From Clostridium sulfidigenes (GTDB lineage: Bacteria; Bacillota; Clostridia; Clostridiales; Clostridiaceae): a stretch of 42,574 nt of DNA. Below the pieces are notes generated by a model that saw only the letters and a program-made list of their open reading frames with translations, ran no database searches and was not told the origin of the DNA. Location of the stretch: assembly GCF_000732635.1 (NCBI RefSeq), contig NZ_JPMD01000041.1, positions 1 through 42,574 of the forward strand. The letters run 5' to 3'. Positions 1 through 7,655 of this stretch are shown one piece after another. Numbering within the stretch: position 1 is the first letter of the stretch; each line of letters opens with the position of its first letter. The translations under genes and the position numbers were made by a program.

Positions 1-101
1 TAATTATGAATAAATATCCACTTAATATATTGAATATATCATGAATTTTGTGAAATTTCAATAAAGTTTACCGTTTAATTTGTTTATTTATTCATTTATT
101 T

Positions 102-131
102 TGTATTTTTATGTATTTTTATGTATTTTTA
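102..131. repeat. Three tandem copies of a 10-bp AT-rich unit
   Basis: The unit tgtattttta occurs three times head to tail (102-111, 112-121, 122-131). The surrounding stretch, 1-287, is extremely AT-rich and shows no gene on either strand. The repeat is probably slippage-generated; no function is evident. Confidence 0.6.
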
Positions 132-287
132 TATTTCTATTTACATTAATTAGTTGTAAGTTTTTTTAATATGAGATAATTGTTAACTTTATAACTCTTA
201 TTTAAGTTATTTTTAACAATAAAAAGCCTCAGAAACTGTTGATAAATCTATTTATTCTATCAATGACTCTATTATATTATTAATGTA

Positions 288-328
288 AAAAAGGTCTATC
301 TCAAAAAATATTTTGAGATAGACCTTTA
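288..328 (-). terminator. Intrinsic terminator after the anti-sigma gene
   Basis: A near-perfect stem (AAGGTCTATCTCAAAA paired with its complement, about 16-17 bp) has a 3-nt loop and is followed on the minus strand by a T-run. It lies a few bases beyond the stop codon at 334. Confidence 0.85.
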
Positions 329-333
329 AATTT

Positions 334-1758
334 TTATTTAGTTACTTTAATATAGCTTTCACCAGGCTTACGAGCGTCTATAATAGTGAAACGATGGGTG
401 TTAAATGAAATATAAGCATCATCTATATGGTCTTCATCTACTGCATATGCTAAATGAATTTCCTTAGTTTCCTTTCCATCAAAATCACAGAATCGGAACC
501 CCTTCCTTTCATAACCAGACTTGTCAAAGTAAAATGGACAATTTTCAATTTGAAGAGCATTTTTACTACCACCATATTCCATATTCTCTTCAAGTGTATC
601 ATTGGCATTTTTCTTTAAAAATATTATACGTGGTGCAAAATATATCTCTTTAATATCTTTTTCAGAAGGATTCGTCATAGTTAAAGTTACATAAATAAAT
701 TTCATTCCTACCATTTCAGTTTCTCTGTTCATTTTATTATTTTCCCACCACTCAGAATTAATTCTTTCATAATCTTTTAAAGTTCCATCTTCATTTATAA
801 ATTCAAGATATTCATTATAATCAGAGAACTTACTTTTATCTAATGCAGGTAATTTGTCCATAACTTCTATACTATTTACAGTATAGTTTAAGCCTGATGC
901 TGAATCTATAAGATCATTTTTTTCTTCCCCAATGTTGAATATGTTGTTATCTGTAATTTTAGGATTCTTAGTTTCAATTGTTTCAATATAATTATCTTTA
1001 TTGTCTACTATATCATTAGCCTCAAGCTCTACAAATTCTCCAGGAATCTCTTCACATTTAATATTTTCTGCTACTTTTTTAAGTTCTTCTAAAGAAGTAT
1101 TGTCAGCACCATAAATTGTAACGACATATCCATCCTTTTCATAAAACATATTGATAATATGGTTATACTCCAGTCCTTCTCTTGTGAGAATTTGCGCCTT
1201 TACGCCACCAAGGGTAGTTTCTTCTACATCACTTACGTAAATTTGCTCAAAATGCGTTGTATATACAGGTGGACAAATAGATATTCCCCCTACACTATGG
1301 TCACCATTGGGATGATATTTTCCAAGAGCATTTGCAGTCTCTATATATCCTTCTGGAATATACCCAGGAATCACCTTCATTGCAGGTACTTTAGTAGGAG
1401 CAGCTTCTGTTTGAATATCACAAGTAAGTGTTCCTGTTTCTTCATTCTTACTTGTTGTAACTAAATAATGTTTAACTGCACCATAGGCTGTTGCAGATAT
1501 TGCTAATGTAGCCGTAATAGCTGCAATAAGTACTATTATCTTTTTCTTCATAATTTTTTTCCCCTTTTTATTAATACTCTGAATAGAGTCTGTATTATTA
1601 TCCCTTTGAATAAAATCTTGATTTTCAATGATGTTAACTTTTTTATTTTTATATTTTCGAGAAAATTCATGAGGCTCAATAGTGCGTTTTAACTCTTCTA
1701 CAGCATTTTCTTGCCCTAAAAGATACATCAATTTATCAAGATCTGGTTTATTATCCAT
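334..1758 (-). CDS. Putative membrane anti-sigma factor with DUF4367-like and DUF4352-like extracellular domains
   Basis: This probably restrains the ECF sigma factor encoded just upstream. The N-terminal ~70 residues are cytosolic and contain the likely sigma-binding segment. One membrane helix follows (IIVLIAAITATLAISATAYG). Next is an extracellular region of about 110 residues resembling DUF4367 (IPGYIPEGYIET, then VVTIYGADNTSLEELKKVAENI). A second extracellular region of about 190 residues begins at LIDSASGLNYTVNSIEV and resembles DUF4352-like folds. The longest frame starts at 1767, but AGGAG at 1772-1768 touches that ATG. The ATG at 1758 has a normal 9-nt spacing and is preferred. It overlaps the sigma gene by 8 nt, indicating translational coupling. 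The partnership is inferred from gene order and topology; the domain family calls are from memory. Confidence 0.75.
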   Translation of the reverse strand: MDNKPDLDKLMYLLGQENAVEELKRTIEPHEFSRKYKNKKVNIIENQDFIQRDNNTDSIQSINKKGKKIMKKKIIVLIAAITATLAISATAYGAVKHYLVTTSKNEETGTLTCDIQTEAAPTKVPAMKVIPGYIPEGYIETANALGKYHPNGDHSVGGISICPPVYTTHFEQIYVSDVEETTLGGVKAQILTREGLEYNHIINMFYEKDGYVVTIYGADNTSLEELKKVAENIKCEEIPGEFVELEANDIVDNKDNYIETIETKNPKITDNNIFNIGEEKNDLIDSASGLNYTVNSIEVMDKLPALDKSKFSDYNEYLEFINEDGTLKDYERINSEWWENNKMNRETEMVGMKFIYVTLTMTNPSEKDIKEIYFAPRIIFLKKNANDTLEENMEYGGSKNALQIENCPFYFDKSGYERKGFRFCDFDGKETKEIHLAYAVDEDHIDDAYISFNTHRFTIIDARKPGESYIKVTK

Positions 1759-2290
1759 ACAATTCATCTCCTATCATTTCTTTTACCATCTTTCTAGCAC
1801 GTTCATATCTTTTTGCTGCAACATCTTCACTAATGTGTAGTAATGATGATATTTCTCTATAGCTAAGTTCATAAAAGCAACGATACTGAATTATCTCACG
1901 ATATTTTGATGGTAATTTAGAAAGTAATTGTGTAATCATATGTCTATCTTCTACTGTTTTTACAGAAGGAACCCCCTTTTGGTTTTCACTTGTCACTTTT
2001 TCCTCTACCTCTTTAGTGAATAACTGAGTTTCTTTCCTATTTCTACGATATAAATCAATGGATATGTTTTTTATTGTATATACAACCAATCTCTTAGTTT
2101 TTAAACTTTCTACCCCATGAATAGTCGAGATATATGGAATTAGCTTTATAAATGCATCTTGAACTGCATCCTCAGCTTGTTCTACATTATTTAAAATTGA
2201 GTATGCAATACCATACATCTTATTTTCATATACATCATAGAGCTGTGCTAGCATATTATTTTTGAAATTTTCATCCGATGAAATCTCCAC
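1751..2290 (-). CDS. RNA polymerase ECF-type sigma factor (sigma-70 family)
   Basis: This 179-residue protein is typical ECF size. Region 2 is visible (MYGIAYSILNNVEQAEDAVQDAFIKL) and region 4 carries the helix-turn-helix (LPSKYREIIQYRCFYELSYREISSLL, then AAKRYERARK). The start is GTG at 2290 with AAGGAG seven nt upstream. It overlaps the anti-sigma gene, forming a two-gene unit that ends at the terminator near 288-328. ECF factors usually drive their own promoter, but I could not define a -35/-10 pair in the AT-rich leader with confidence. The signal sensed is unknown. Confidence 0.9.
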   Translation of the reverse strand: MEISSDENFKNNMLAQLYDVYENKMYGIAYSILNNVEQAEDAVQDAFIKLIPYISTIHGVESLKTKRLVVYTIKNISIDLYRRNRKETQLFTKEVEEKVTSENQKGVPSVKTVEDRHMITQLLSKLPSKYREIIQYRCFYELSYREISSLLHISEDVAAKRYERARKMVKEMIGDELYG

Positions 2291-2474
2291 CTAATCACTC
2301 CTTGCTGTTTAAGAGTCCTCTTACTAAACATAACGAATGAGAACTTACAATTCTGACATTTTTATCTTAAATTCAAAATAATTACTACTTATATAATAAT
2401 ATAGGTTACTTTTAATAAATTCCACCATTGTAATTAAGTTTTAAAGTAGAAATTTAAGATAGAATTTTACACAT

Positions 2475-2508
2475 AAAAAAAGAGCATTTATACCAAAATA
2501 CTCTTTTT
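2475..2508 (-). terminator. Intrinsic terminator downstream of the HEPN remnant
   Basis: On the minus strand, AAAGAG and CTCTTT arms with an inner ATTT/AAAT pair are followed by a T7 run. It sits 13 nt beyond the HEPN stop codon and probably ended the original nucleotidyltransferase/HEPN transcript. Confidence 0.65.
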
Positions 2509-2520
2509 AATATTAATCTA

Positions 2521-2682
2521 TTATAGTAACTTCTCCAAATTCTCCACTAATTCACCTATTGCATTAACATAATCCTTTATTATTCTATCTGCAACTTCAT
2601 TTGCTAAATTTTCATTATAAATATGAGAAGTGGAATTTCTATCTTCTAATAAATTAATCCAAACTTTATCATCGGATAGTGA
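2521..2682 (-). pseudogene. 3' remnant of a HEPN-domain 'nucleotidyltransferase substrate-binding' (HI0074-type) gene
   Basis: An open frame of about 50 codons reads DDKVWINLLEDRNSTSHIYN and onward, ending KLL with TAA at 2523-2521. This matches the C-terminal half of HI0074/TIGR01987 proteins, including the HEPN signature R-x4-H (R codon 2640-2638, H codon 2625-2623). Family members are about 120-140 residues, so the 5' half is missing. The remnant abuts the right end of the IS200/IS605 element, and the intact nucleotidyltransferase partner lies on the other side. No start codon or ribosome site precedes it, so it is almost certainly dead. The original order was nucleotidyltransferase then HEPN, both on the minus strand. 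Confidence 0.75.
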
Positions 2683-2860
2683 ACTACACCCCACTTACTT
2701 CGTTGAAGTGGGGACTTCGTGGTCAATACTACTACTGTAGCAAGTTTACCCACGCTCAAAAGGTCGAACCAACCTCGCTTATTACCAAAATTATATAGCT
2801 AATTTCAGTAGATTTTTACTTGCATTTATATCCCTGTCATGGTGTACTCCACAATTAGGA
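2683..2860 (-). ncRNA. Candidate omegaRNA (right-end RNA) for TnpB
   Basis: In characterised IS200/IS605 elements the TnpB guide RNA runs from the 3' part of tnpB through the right end and uses flanking DNA as guide. Here the 108 nt between the tnpB stop (2791) and the putative tip are GC-richer than the surroundings. They contain a hairpin at 2689-2713 and a GGTTGG/CGACC-type hairpin near 2765. If the tip is TTCAC, the guide begins TATCCGATGATAAAG inside the HEPN remnant. The 5' boundary is a guess; no RNA evidence is available. Confidence 0.5.
2689..2713. repeat. IS right-end subterminal hairpin
   Basis: The arms CCCCACTT and AAGTGGGG form an 8-bp stem with a 9-nt loop. An alternative fold pairs CTTC with GAAG inside it. 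This position and form match the TnpA-recognition hairpin of IS200/IS605 ends and the 3' end of the omegaRNA scaffold. Confidence 0.65.
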
Positions 2861-3876
2861 CATATCCATTCTCTAAGTGCTAGATTTTTTACTTCTTCAT
2901 TTTTATATCCACATTCAGAACATAGCTGACTACTAGCATAATTGGAAGGTGCTATAATTATTTTTCTACCATACCAACTAGCTTTATATTCTAACATTCG
3001 TCTAAATTCTGACCAACTAGCTTCACTTATTGCTTTAGCTAATTTATGATTTTGTTGCATATTCTTTACTTTTAAGTCCTCAATTACTATAGATTGGTTT
3101 TCTCTAATTAGTTTAATTGATAACTTATGCAAGAAATCCGCCCTTTGGTCTGCTATCCTTTGATGTAGTTTAGCAACTTTCACTCTAGCTTTATTTCTGT
3201 TATTACTACCTTTTTGCTTGCGTGATAAGTCTTTTTGAAGTTTAGCTAGTCTTTTTTCAGATTTTCTAAGATGTTTTGGATTAGGTTCCCTGTATCCATC
3301 TGAACATATTACAAATTCCTTTAGTCCAACATCAACACCTATTTTTTTATCTACTTTAGGCAATATAAAATTTTCTGTATCAACTAAAATTGATATATAA
3401 TATCTGCCGCTTCGTGTTTTAGATATAGTGCAACTTTTTATTAATCCTTTGAATTCTCTATGTTGTTTCATTTTTATCACTGATTTTAATTTAGGTATCT
3501 TTACATATCCATTTTCTACAGACACAGTTCCGTTTTGATTATTTGTCGTATAACTATTAGTATTGGTTTTCTTTTTGAACTTAGGAAATCCAACTGATTT
3601 ATCTCTAAAGAAATTCTTATATGCTTTATCTAAATTTAGTTGTGCATTAGCTAGTGCTAAACTATCAACCTCTTTAAGCCACTCAAACTCTTTTTTATAT
3701 TGTGCAGGTGTAGGATACTTAATTTGCTTAACATCTAAATCTTTGTTTTCCTCATAAGACTTAATTCTATCAGCCAACATCTTATTATAGATAAATCTAG
3801 TACAACCAAAAGTTTTTGCTAAATATAATTTTTGTTCTTCATTAGGATAAATCCTATATTTATAAGCTTTTAACAT
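2791..3876 (-). CDS. tnpB: RNA-guided endonuclease TnpB (IS200/IS605 family)
   Basis: This 361-residue protein has the full RuvC-like set: D182 in [11 protein letters not shown]266 in IVIEDLKV and D349 in [10 protein letters not shown]. It also has a four-cysteine zinc finger (C319, C322, C339, C342). TnpB proteins use the transposon-end omegaRNA to cut DNA next to a target-adjacent motif, promoting retention of the element. The N-terminal segment ([20 protein letters not shown]) is the usual wedge/helix-turn-helix start. It begins 9 nt after tnpA, preceded by GAGG, so the two are co-transcribed. Length and catalytic residues suggest an active nuclease. Confidence 0.93.
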   Translation of the reverse strand: MLKAYKYRIYPNEEQKLYLAKTFGCTRFIYNKMLADRIKSYEENKDLDVKQIKYPTPAQYKKEFEWLKEVDSLALANAQLNLDKAYKNFFRDKSVGFPKFKKKTNTNSYTTNNQNGTVSVENGYVKIPKLKSVIKMKQHREFKGLIKSCTISKTRSGRYYISILVDTENFILPKVDKKIGVDVGLKEFVICSDGYREPNPKHLRKSEKRLAKLQKDLSRKQKGSNNRNKARVKVAKLHQRIADQRADFLHKLSIKLIRENQSIVIEDLKVKNMQQNHKLAKAISEASWSEFRRMLEYKASWYGRKIIIAPSNYASSQLCSECGYKNEEVKNLALREWICPNCGVHHDRDINASKNLLKLAI

Positions 3877-3885
3877 ATCCTCACT

Positions 3886-4284
3886 TCATTTCATTCCTTG
3901 ATTTTCTATATACTTTTTAACTATATCTATAGGAGCACCACCAGTTGTTATAAGGCAATAGCTTCTACTCCAAAAATATTCTTTCCATAACTGATTTTTT
4001 ATTTTCGGAAATTCTTTTTTTATAAGTCTACTACTGGCACTTTTATACGCATTAATAAATTTTGATATATCTGTATTGGGTGAACCTCTAAATAATAAAT
4101 GTACATGGTCTAAATCATGATTCCATTCTTCTAAAACAATATTATATTTAGGACATATATACTCGAATATTTCTTTTAATCTATTTGATATTTGGTCATC
4201 TATAACGTTCCTTCTGTATTTTATAACTAATACCAAATGATAATTTAACAAGAATACTGAATGGTTATTATTGTCTAATTGCAT
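3886..4284 (-). CDS. tnpA: IS200/IS605-family transposase TnpA (Y1 HUH)
   Basis: This single-strand transposase has the HUH motif DHVHLLF (H60 and H62 from the chosen start) and the catalytic tyrosine in VKKYIENQ (Y125). The conserved FWSRSYCLITTGGA segment precedes it. The longest frame starts at a GTG (4293) only 2 nt after AAAGG. The ATG at 4284 has a better ribosome-site spacing and is preferred, giving about 132 residues, normal for the family. TnpA excises and inserts the element as a single-strand circle using the subterminal hairpins. Confidence 0.93.
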   Translation of the reverse strand: MQLDNNNHSVFLLNYHLVLVIKYRRNVIDDQISNRLKEIFEYICPKYNIVLEEWNHDLDHVHLLFRGSPNTDISKFINAYKSASSRLIKKEFPKIKNQLWKEYFWSRSYCLITTGGAPIDIVKKYIENQGMK

Positions 4285-4335
4285 TGATAACACTACCTTT
4301 CAGTTAATGTAACTGATTATAGTTTATTATATTTG

Positions 4336-4383
4336 TTGCCTATCGGCAAGTGCTATCCATCTCCCACCTATAGAGGATGGGAG
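4336..4383. repeat. IS left-end subterminal hairpins
   Basis: Two short hairpins lie between tnpA and the left tip. One is TTGCC-tatc-GGCAA (4336-4349). The other is CTCCCA-CCT-ATAG-AGG-A-TGGGAG (4361-4383), with one unpaired A. The outer one is the probable TnpA-binding hairpin. Confidence 0.6.
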
Positions 4384-4400
4384 AATTTCGCACAATTAGG

Positions 4401-4697
4401 TTAAACTCTATACTTCTCATATAAGGTTACCCCTTCCCTTTCTACTTGCTCTATAAATAGCTCATCATCTATTCTTCTCATATTTGAAAAATCAAACTCT
4501 AATAAAGTTGGACTGGTATTTTCTATTTCTTCTATGAACTCAAATATATCACAATCAGCATATACAGCCAAATCTATATCACTTTTTAGTTCATTATCAC
4601 CCCTAGCTCTTGAGCCAAAAAGTACCACCTTGTTTATACCTTTATATTTTTTTGATATAGATATAATTGAATCTACTATTTCTCCATCTAAATTCAA
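4401..4697 (-). CDS. MNT-type nucleotidyltransferase (HI0073/MntA-like), orphaned antitoxin-like partner
   Basis: This 98-residue minimal nucleotidyltransferase has the canonical GS-x10-D-x-D core: LFGSRARG with G28/S29, and D40/D42 in SDIDLAVYA. A third likely carboxylate is D69 in LLEFDFSN. Such proteins pair with HEPN proteins; in MntA-HepT systems the enzyme AMPylates and silences the HEPN RNase. The start is TTG at 4697, preceded by AAGGGG at about 5 nt. The HEPN partner downstream is destroyed by the IS element, which begins immediately after this stop codon. Whether the enzyme has another target is unknown. Confidence 0.85.
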   Translation of the reverse strand: MNLDGEIVDSIISISKKYKGINKVVLFGSRARGDNELKSDIDLAVYADCDIFEFIEEIENTSPTLLEFDFSNMRRIDDELFIEQVEREGVTLYEKYRV

Positions 4698-4739
4698 AAA
4701 ATCACCCCTTATATTATATAAAACCTATAATGTTATATG

Positions 4740-5108
4740 ATTTATTTTACCATTTTAAAAAGATTTTATAATATCATGTCCTAAATTAATCATTATCATT
4801 TTATCATAAACATAATCATTTAAATACTTTTATCTATTCTTCATAAAACTTAGGTGAAGCCTTTGAATCTTTAATTAACTCTAACTTAACATGCTTTCAG
4901 TTTCTTTTAATATGTAATAAAATCCTTGAAACCCCCATGGCGCCTACAACTAGTTAAATAGTTAAATAGTTTTATTGTTAAATATAAAGCTAGTTTCCTA
5001 TAAAAATATTAATATAGTTATAATTTTACATAGTTAAGATTGTAACTTTAAATTTCTTTATAAATTAGACTGTGCTATTAAATTAGTTTATATATGCTTA
5101 AACGCAAA
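4740..5108 (-). other. Intergenic region with a possible degenerate coding remnant
   Basis: No intact gene is visible. On the minus strand 4896-4834 reads 20 protein-like codons (KHVKLELIKDSKASPKFYEE) ending in TAG. An adjoining frame just upstream reads GFQGFYYILKETESML. One indel near 4888 would join them. This may be the tail of a decayed gene. I do not recognise the family, and chance is possible. Confidence 0.25.
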
Positions 5109-5109
5109 A

Positions 5110-5135
5110 GAGGGCAAAACTTTCGTTTTACCCTC
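5110..5135 (-). terminator. Intrinsic terminator of asnS
   Basis: The stem GAGGG(T)AAAAC / GTTTTGCCCTC with a GAAA-type tetraloop is followed by TTTT on the minus strand, 26 nt past the asnS stop. Confidence 0.9.
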
Positions 5136-5160
5136 ATATTTATTCTATTAAATTTTCATC

Positions 5161-6552
5161 TTAGAACTCTGCAGTTCCTGTAGTTCTTGGGAATGGTATT
5201 ACGTCTCTGATGTTGCTCATTCCAGTTACGTACATTATCATTCTTTCGAAGCCTAGACCAAATCCAGCGTGTTTTGTGCCACCGAATTTTCTTAATTCTA
5301 GGTACCACCAGTAGTCCTCTGGGTTTAATCCTAATTCGTTGATTCTGTCTACAAGAAGATCGTATCTTTCTTCTCTTTGGCTTCCTCCGATGATTTCTCC
5401 TATACCAGGAACTAATAAGTCCATAGCTGCTACAGTTTTGTTATCATCGTTCATTCTCATGTAGAAAGCTTTGATTTCCTTTGGATAGTCAGTAACGAAT
5501 ACTGGTCTTTTGTATACTTCCTCAGTAAGATATCTCTCATGCTCTGTTTGAAGGTCACAACCCCATTCTACTGGGTACTGGAACTCTTTATCCGCTTTCT
5601 TTAATAATTCTACAGCTTCTGTATAAGTTACATGACCAAAGTCAGAAGTTGCTACGTGTTTTAATCTTTCAAGTAATCCCTTATCTACAAAGCTGTTGAA
5701 GAATTCCATTTCTTCTGGAGCATTTTCAAGAACATAGTTTATGATATACTTTATCATATCTTCTGCCAATGTCATGTCATCCTTAAGATCTGCAAAAGCT
5801 ATCTCTGGCTCTACCATCCAGAACTCTGCCGCATGTCTTGCAGTGTTAGAGTTTTCAGCTCTGAAGGTTGGTCCAAAAGTATAAACATTTCTAAATGCAA
5901 GAGCATATGCTTCTGCTGCAAGCTGACCACTAACTGTAAGGTTTGTTTCCTTACCAAAGAAGTCATTTTTATAATCTATTTTCTTATCCTCAGTCATTGG
6001 AATGTTCTCAAGATCCATAGTTGTAACTCTGAACATTTCTCCTGCACCTTCACAGTCACTTCCTGTAATTATTGGAGTGTGAGTATAGACAAATCCTCTT
6101 TCATTGAAGAAGCTATGAATTGCATAAGCAACTAAAGAACGTACTCTAAATACTGCTGAAAAAGCATTACTTCTAGGTCTTAAGTGAGCTATAGTTCTTA
6201 AATATTCAAAGGTGTGTCTCTTCTTTTGAAGTGGATAATCATTACTTGATTCACCTTCTACTATTATTTTTGTAGCTTTAATTTCAAAAGGTTGCTTACT
6301 TCCTGGAGTTAACACAAGCTTTCCTTCAACTATTATAGATGAGCTAATACTTAACTTTTCTATATCTTTAAAGTTATCAAGGCTATCCTCGAATACAACT
6401 TGAAGGTTTTTAAAGAAGCTACCATCATTAACTTCTATAAAACCAAAAGCTTTAGAACTTCTTAAAGTTCTAATCCATCCTGAAATACAAACATCTTGGT
6501 CTGCGTATTTTTCACTTTCTCTGTAAAGACTTTTTACTAAGACTGTTTCCAT
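5161..6552 (-). CDS. asnS: Asparaginyl-tRNA synthetase
   Basis: This cytosolic class II enzyme charges tRNA-Asn. Its 463 residues are the normal length. The N-terminal OB-fold binds the anticodon ([24 protein letters not shown]). The catalytic core has motif 2 at about 229-245 ([15 protein letters not shown]) and motif 3 at about 430-444 ([15 protein letters not shown]). It is distinguished from the aspartyl enzyme by the AsnRS-type sequence around motif 2 and the AAC-specific T-box leader. The ATG at 6552 follows AGGAGG at good spacing. It is monocistronic, with its own leader and terminator. Confidence 0.97.
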   Translation of the reverse strand: METVLVKSLYRESEKYADQDVCISGWIRTLRSSKAFGFIEVNDGSFFKNLQVVFEDSLDNFKDIEKLSISSSIIVEGKLVLTPGSKQPFEIKATKIIVEGESSNDYPLQKKRHTFEYLRTIAHLRPRSNAFSAVFRVRSLVAYAIHSFFNERGFVYTHTPIITGSDCEGAGEMFRVTTMDLENIPMTEDKKIDYKNDFFGKETNLTVSGQLAAEAYALAFRNVYTFGPTFRAENSNTARHAAEFWMVEPEIAFADLKDDMTLAEDMIKYIINYVLENAPEEMEFFNSFVDKGLLERLKHVATSDFGHVTYTEAVELLKKADKEFQYPVEWGCDLQTEHERYLTEEVYKRPVFVTDYPKEIKAFYMRMNDDNKTVAAMDLLVPGIGEIIGGSQREERYDLLVDRINELGLNPEDYWWYLELRKFGGTKHAGFGLGFERMIMYVTGMSNIRDVIPFPRTTGTAEF

Positions 6553-6620
6553 AATAAAATCCTCCTTTTATAATTTGATTATTGCCTGTTGAGGTAATAT
6601 GATTCTATTTTAAGACAATA

Positions 6621-6895
6621 AAAAAACCTTTCCTTCCCTAAAAAACAGGGACGAAAGGATACATTCCGCGGTACCACCCAAATTATCATATTGATCAACT
6701 CAACAAGTACAAAGATCTCTCTTGATACTCTTCTCTTTTAACGGTGAGATTCCGTCTAAGTCTACTCTCCTAAGATTTCGGTTAGAAACTCCGAGATGTT
6801 CTTCAATAAGAGCTTCATATTGACCTTCCACCATCGTCAACTCGCTTTAACTACTTCTCATATCTACTCTTCTCATCACAGTCTTTATTTTCATC
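6621..6895 (-). promoter_or_regulatory. T-box riboswitch controlling asnS (Asn specifier AAC)
   Basis: On the minus strand the T-box core TGGTACCGCGG is complementary to 6666-6676. It is followed by a terminator (6621-6658: CCTTTCGTCCCT/AGGGAAGGAAAGG, then T7). Upstream stem I contains an AGTAGA bulge and an AAC triplet at 6800-6798 in a GAAGAACATCTC context, the expected specifier codon for asparagine. Uncharged tRNA-Asn should stabilise the antiterminator and switch on asnS. The long leader (from about 6895) fills the gap before the next gene; I could not place its promoter securely. Confidence 0.93.
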
Positions 6896-7081
6896 TATTA
6901 ACTAGTATTTTCAAGTTTATATTATTTATTCAAAACACTTGTTATCTATTATTATATGTGCATGATTTTAGAATGTCAACTATTGGTGAAAAATTTTGTA
7001 TTTGTTATAATCTAACATTTGGTATAATATTATATTATAGCTTAATATCTATTAATTTTTTATATGTTTGGAGGATATTCT

Positions 7082-7564
7082 ATGAAAGAGAAAGTCCCTT
7101 TTACTAAATTTCAAAAATTCCTTGAAACTCTAGCTCTATTAATCTTACTAGGATCAATAATCTATCTAATATTCATTTGGAGCACCCTTCCTGATACTAT
7201 CCCATCTCACTATAATGCTAAAGGAGTTGTTACCAACTGGAGTGGGAAAGGTATGCTACTTATAATGCCTATAATTTCAATAATTTTATATACAGGACTT
7301 ACAACCATAACACTGTTTCCCAATATATGGAATGCACCTGTAGAAATCACAGAAAAAAATCAGAATTTTGTATATACTAATCTAAAAACTATGCTGATAG
7401 TTTTAAAATTAATCTTAGTTTCTGATTTTTCTTATATGACAATATGTTCAGCAACTAAAAGTTCTTTAAGTGTTTTATTTACACCTATAGTTTTAATTGC
7501 TGTATTTGGTACACTTGCCTTTTTTATCACTAGAATAATTAAAGGAAGCAAAAAACTTGAATAA
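7082..7564 (+). CDS. DUF1648-domain membrane protein
   Basis: This is a membrane protein of about 160 residues with four predicted helices. The DUF1648 signature is visible after helix 1 (LPDTIPSHYNAKGVVTNWSGKG). The longest frame begins at 7064, but GGAGG at 7069-7073 lies inside it and serves the ATG at 7082. DUF1648 domains occur in SdpI-like immunity proteins and many small Firmicute membrane proteins. This one lacks the extra SdpI helices, so its role is open. It is a single gene divergent from asnS and ends at a bidirectional terminator. Confidence 0.8.
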   Translation: MKEKVPFTKFQKFLETLALLILLGSIIYLIFIWSTLPDTIPSHYNAKGVVTNWSGKGMLLIMPIISIILYTGLTTITLFPNIWNAPVEITEKNQNFVYTNLKTMLIVLKLILVSDFSYMTICSATKSSLSVLFTPIVLIAVFGTLAFFITRIIKGSKKLE

Positions 7565-7600
7565 TATACTTAGAATATATACAAAATCTTAATTAAATAA

Positions 7601-7632
7601 AGGAGCCTAGATATTAATATATCTAAGCTCCT
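7601..7632. terminator. Bidirectional intrinsic terminator
   Basis: The stem AGGAGC-TAGAT with its complement (ATCTA-GCTCCT) sits between convergent genes: DUF1648 on plus and the acylation operon on minus. T-rich flanks lie on both sides. Confidence 0.8.
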
Positions 7633-7655
7633 ATTTATTATTAATTACGTTATTA

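Larger units (their letters stand above)
2683..4398 (-). mobile_element. IS200/IS605-family insertion sequence (tnpA + tnpB, autonomous)
   Basis: The element encodes a Y1 HUH transposase and a TnpB nuclease in the usual order. It is flanked by imperfect subterminal hairpins rather than terminal inverted repeats, as expected for this family. The left-end side (high coordinates) has hairpins at 4361-4383 and 4336-4349. The right-end side has one at 2689-2713 (CCCCACTT/AAGTGGGG). Exact tips are uncertain by about 10 nt: TTTAAC-like sequence lies outside the left end and TTCAC ends the right end, consistent with the related tetra/pentanucleotides these elements use. No target duplication is expected or seen. 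Both genes look intact, so the element may be active. Confidence 0.85.

Noticed and set aside
2683..4398. IS element with terminal inverted repeats and target duplication
   Set aside because: Neither is present; the ends carry subterminal hairpins, as expected of the IS200/IS605 family.
6796..7107. Plus-strand ORF of about 100 codons
   Set aside because: It is antisense to the asnS T-box leader and lacks a ribosome site and protein-like composition.
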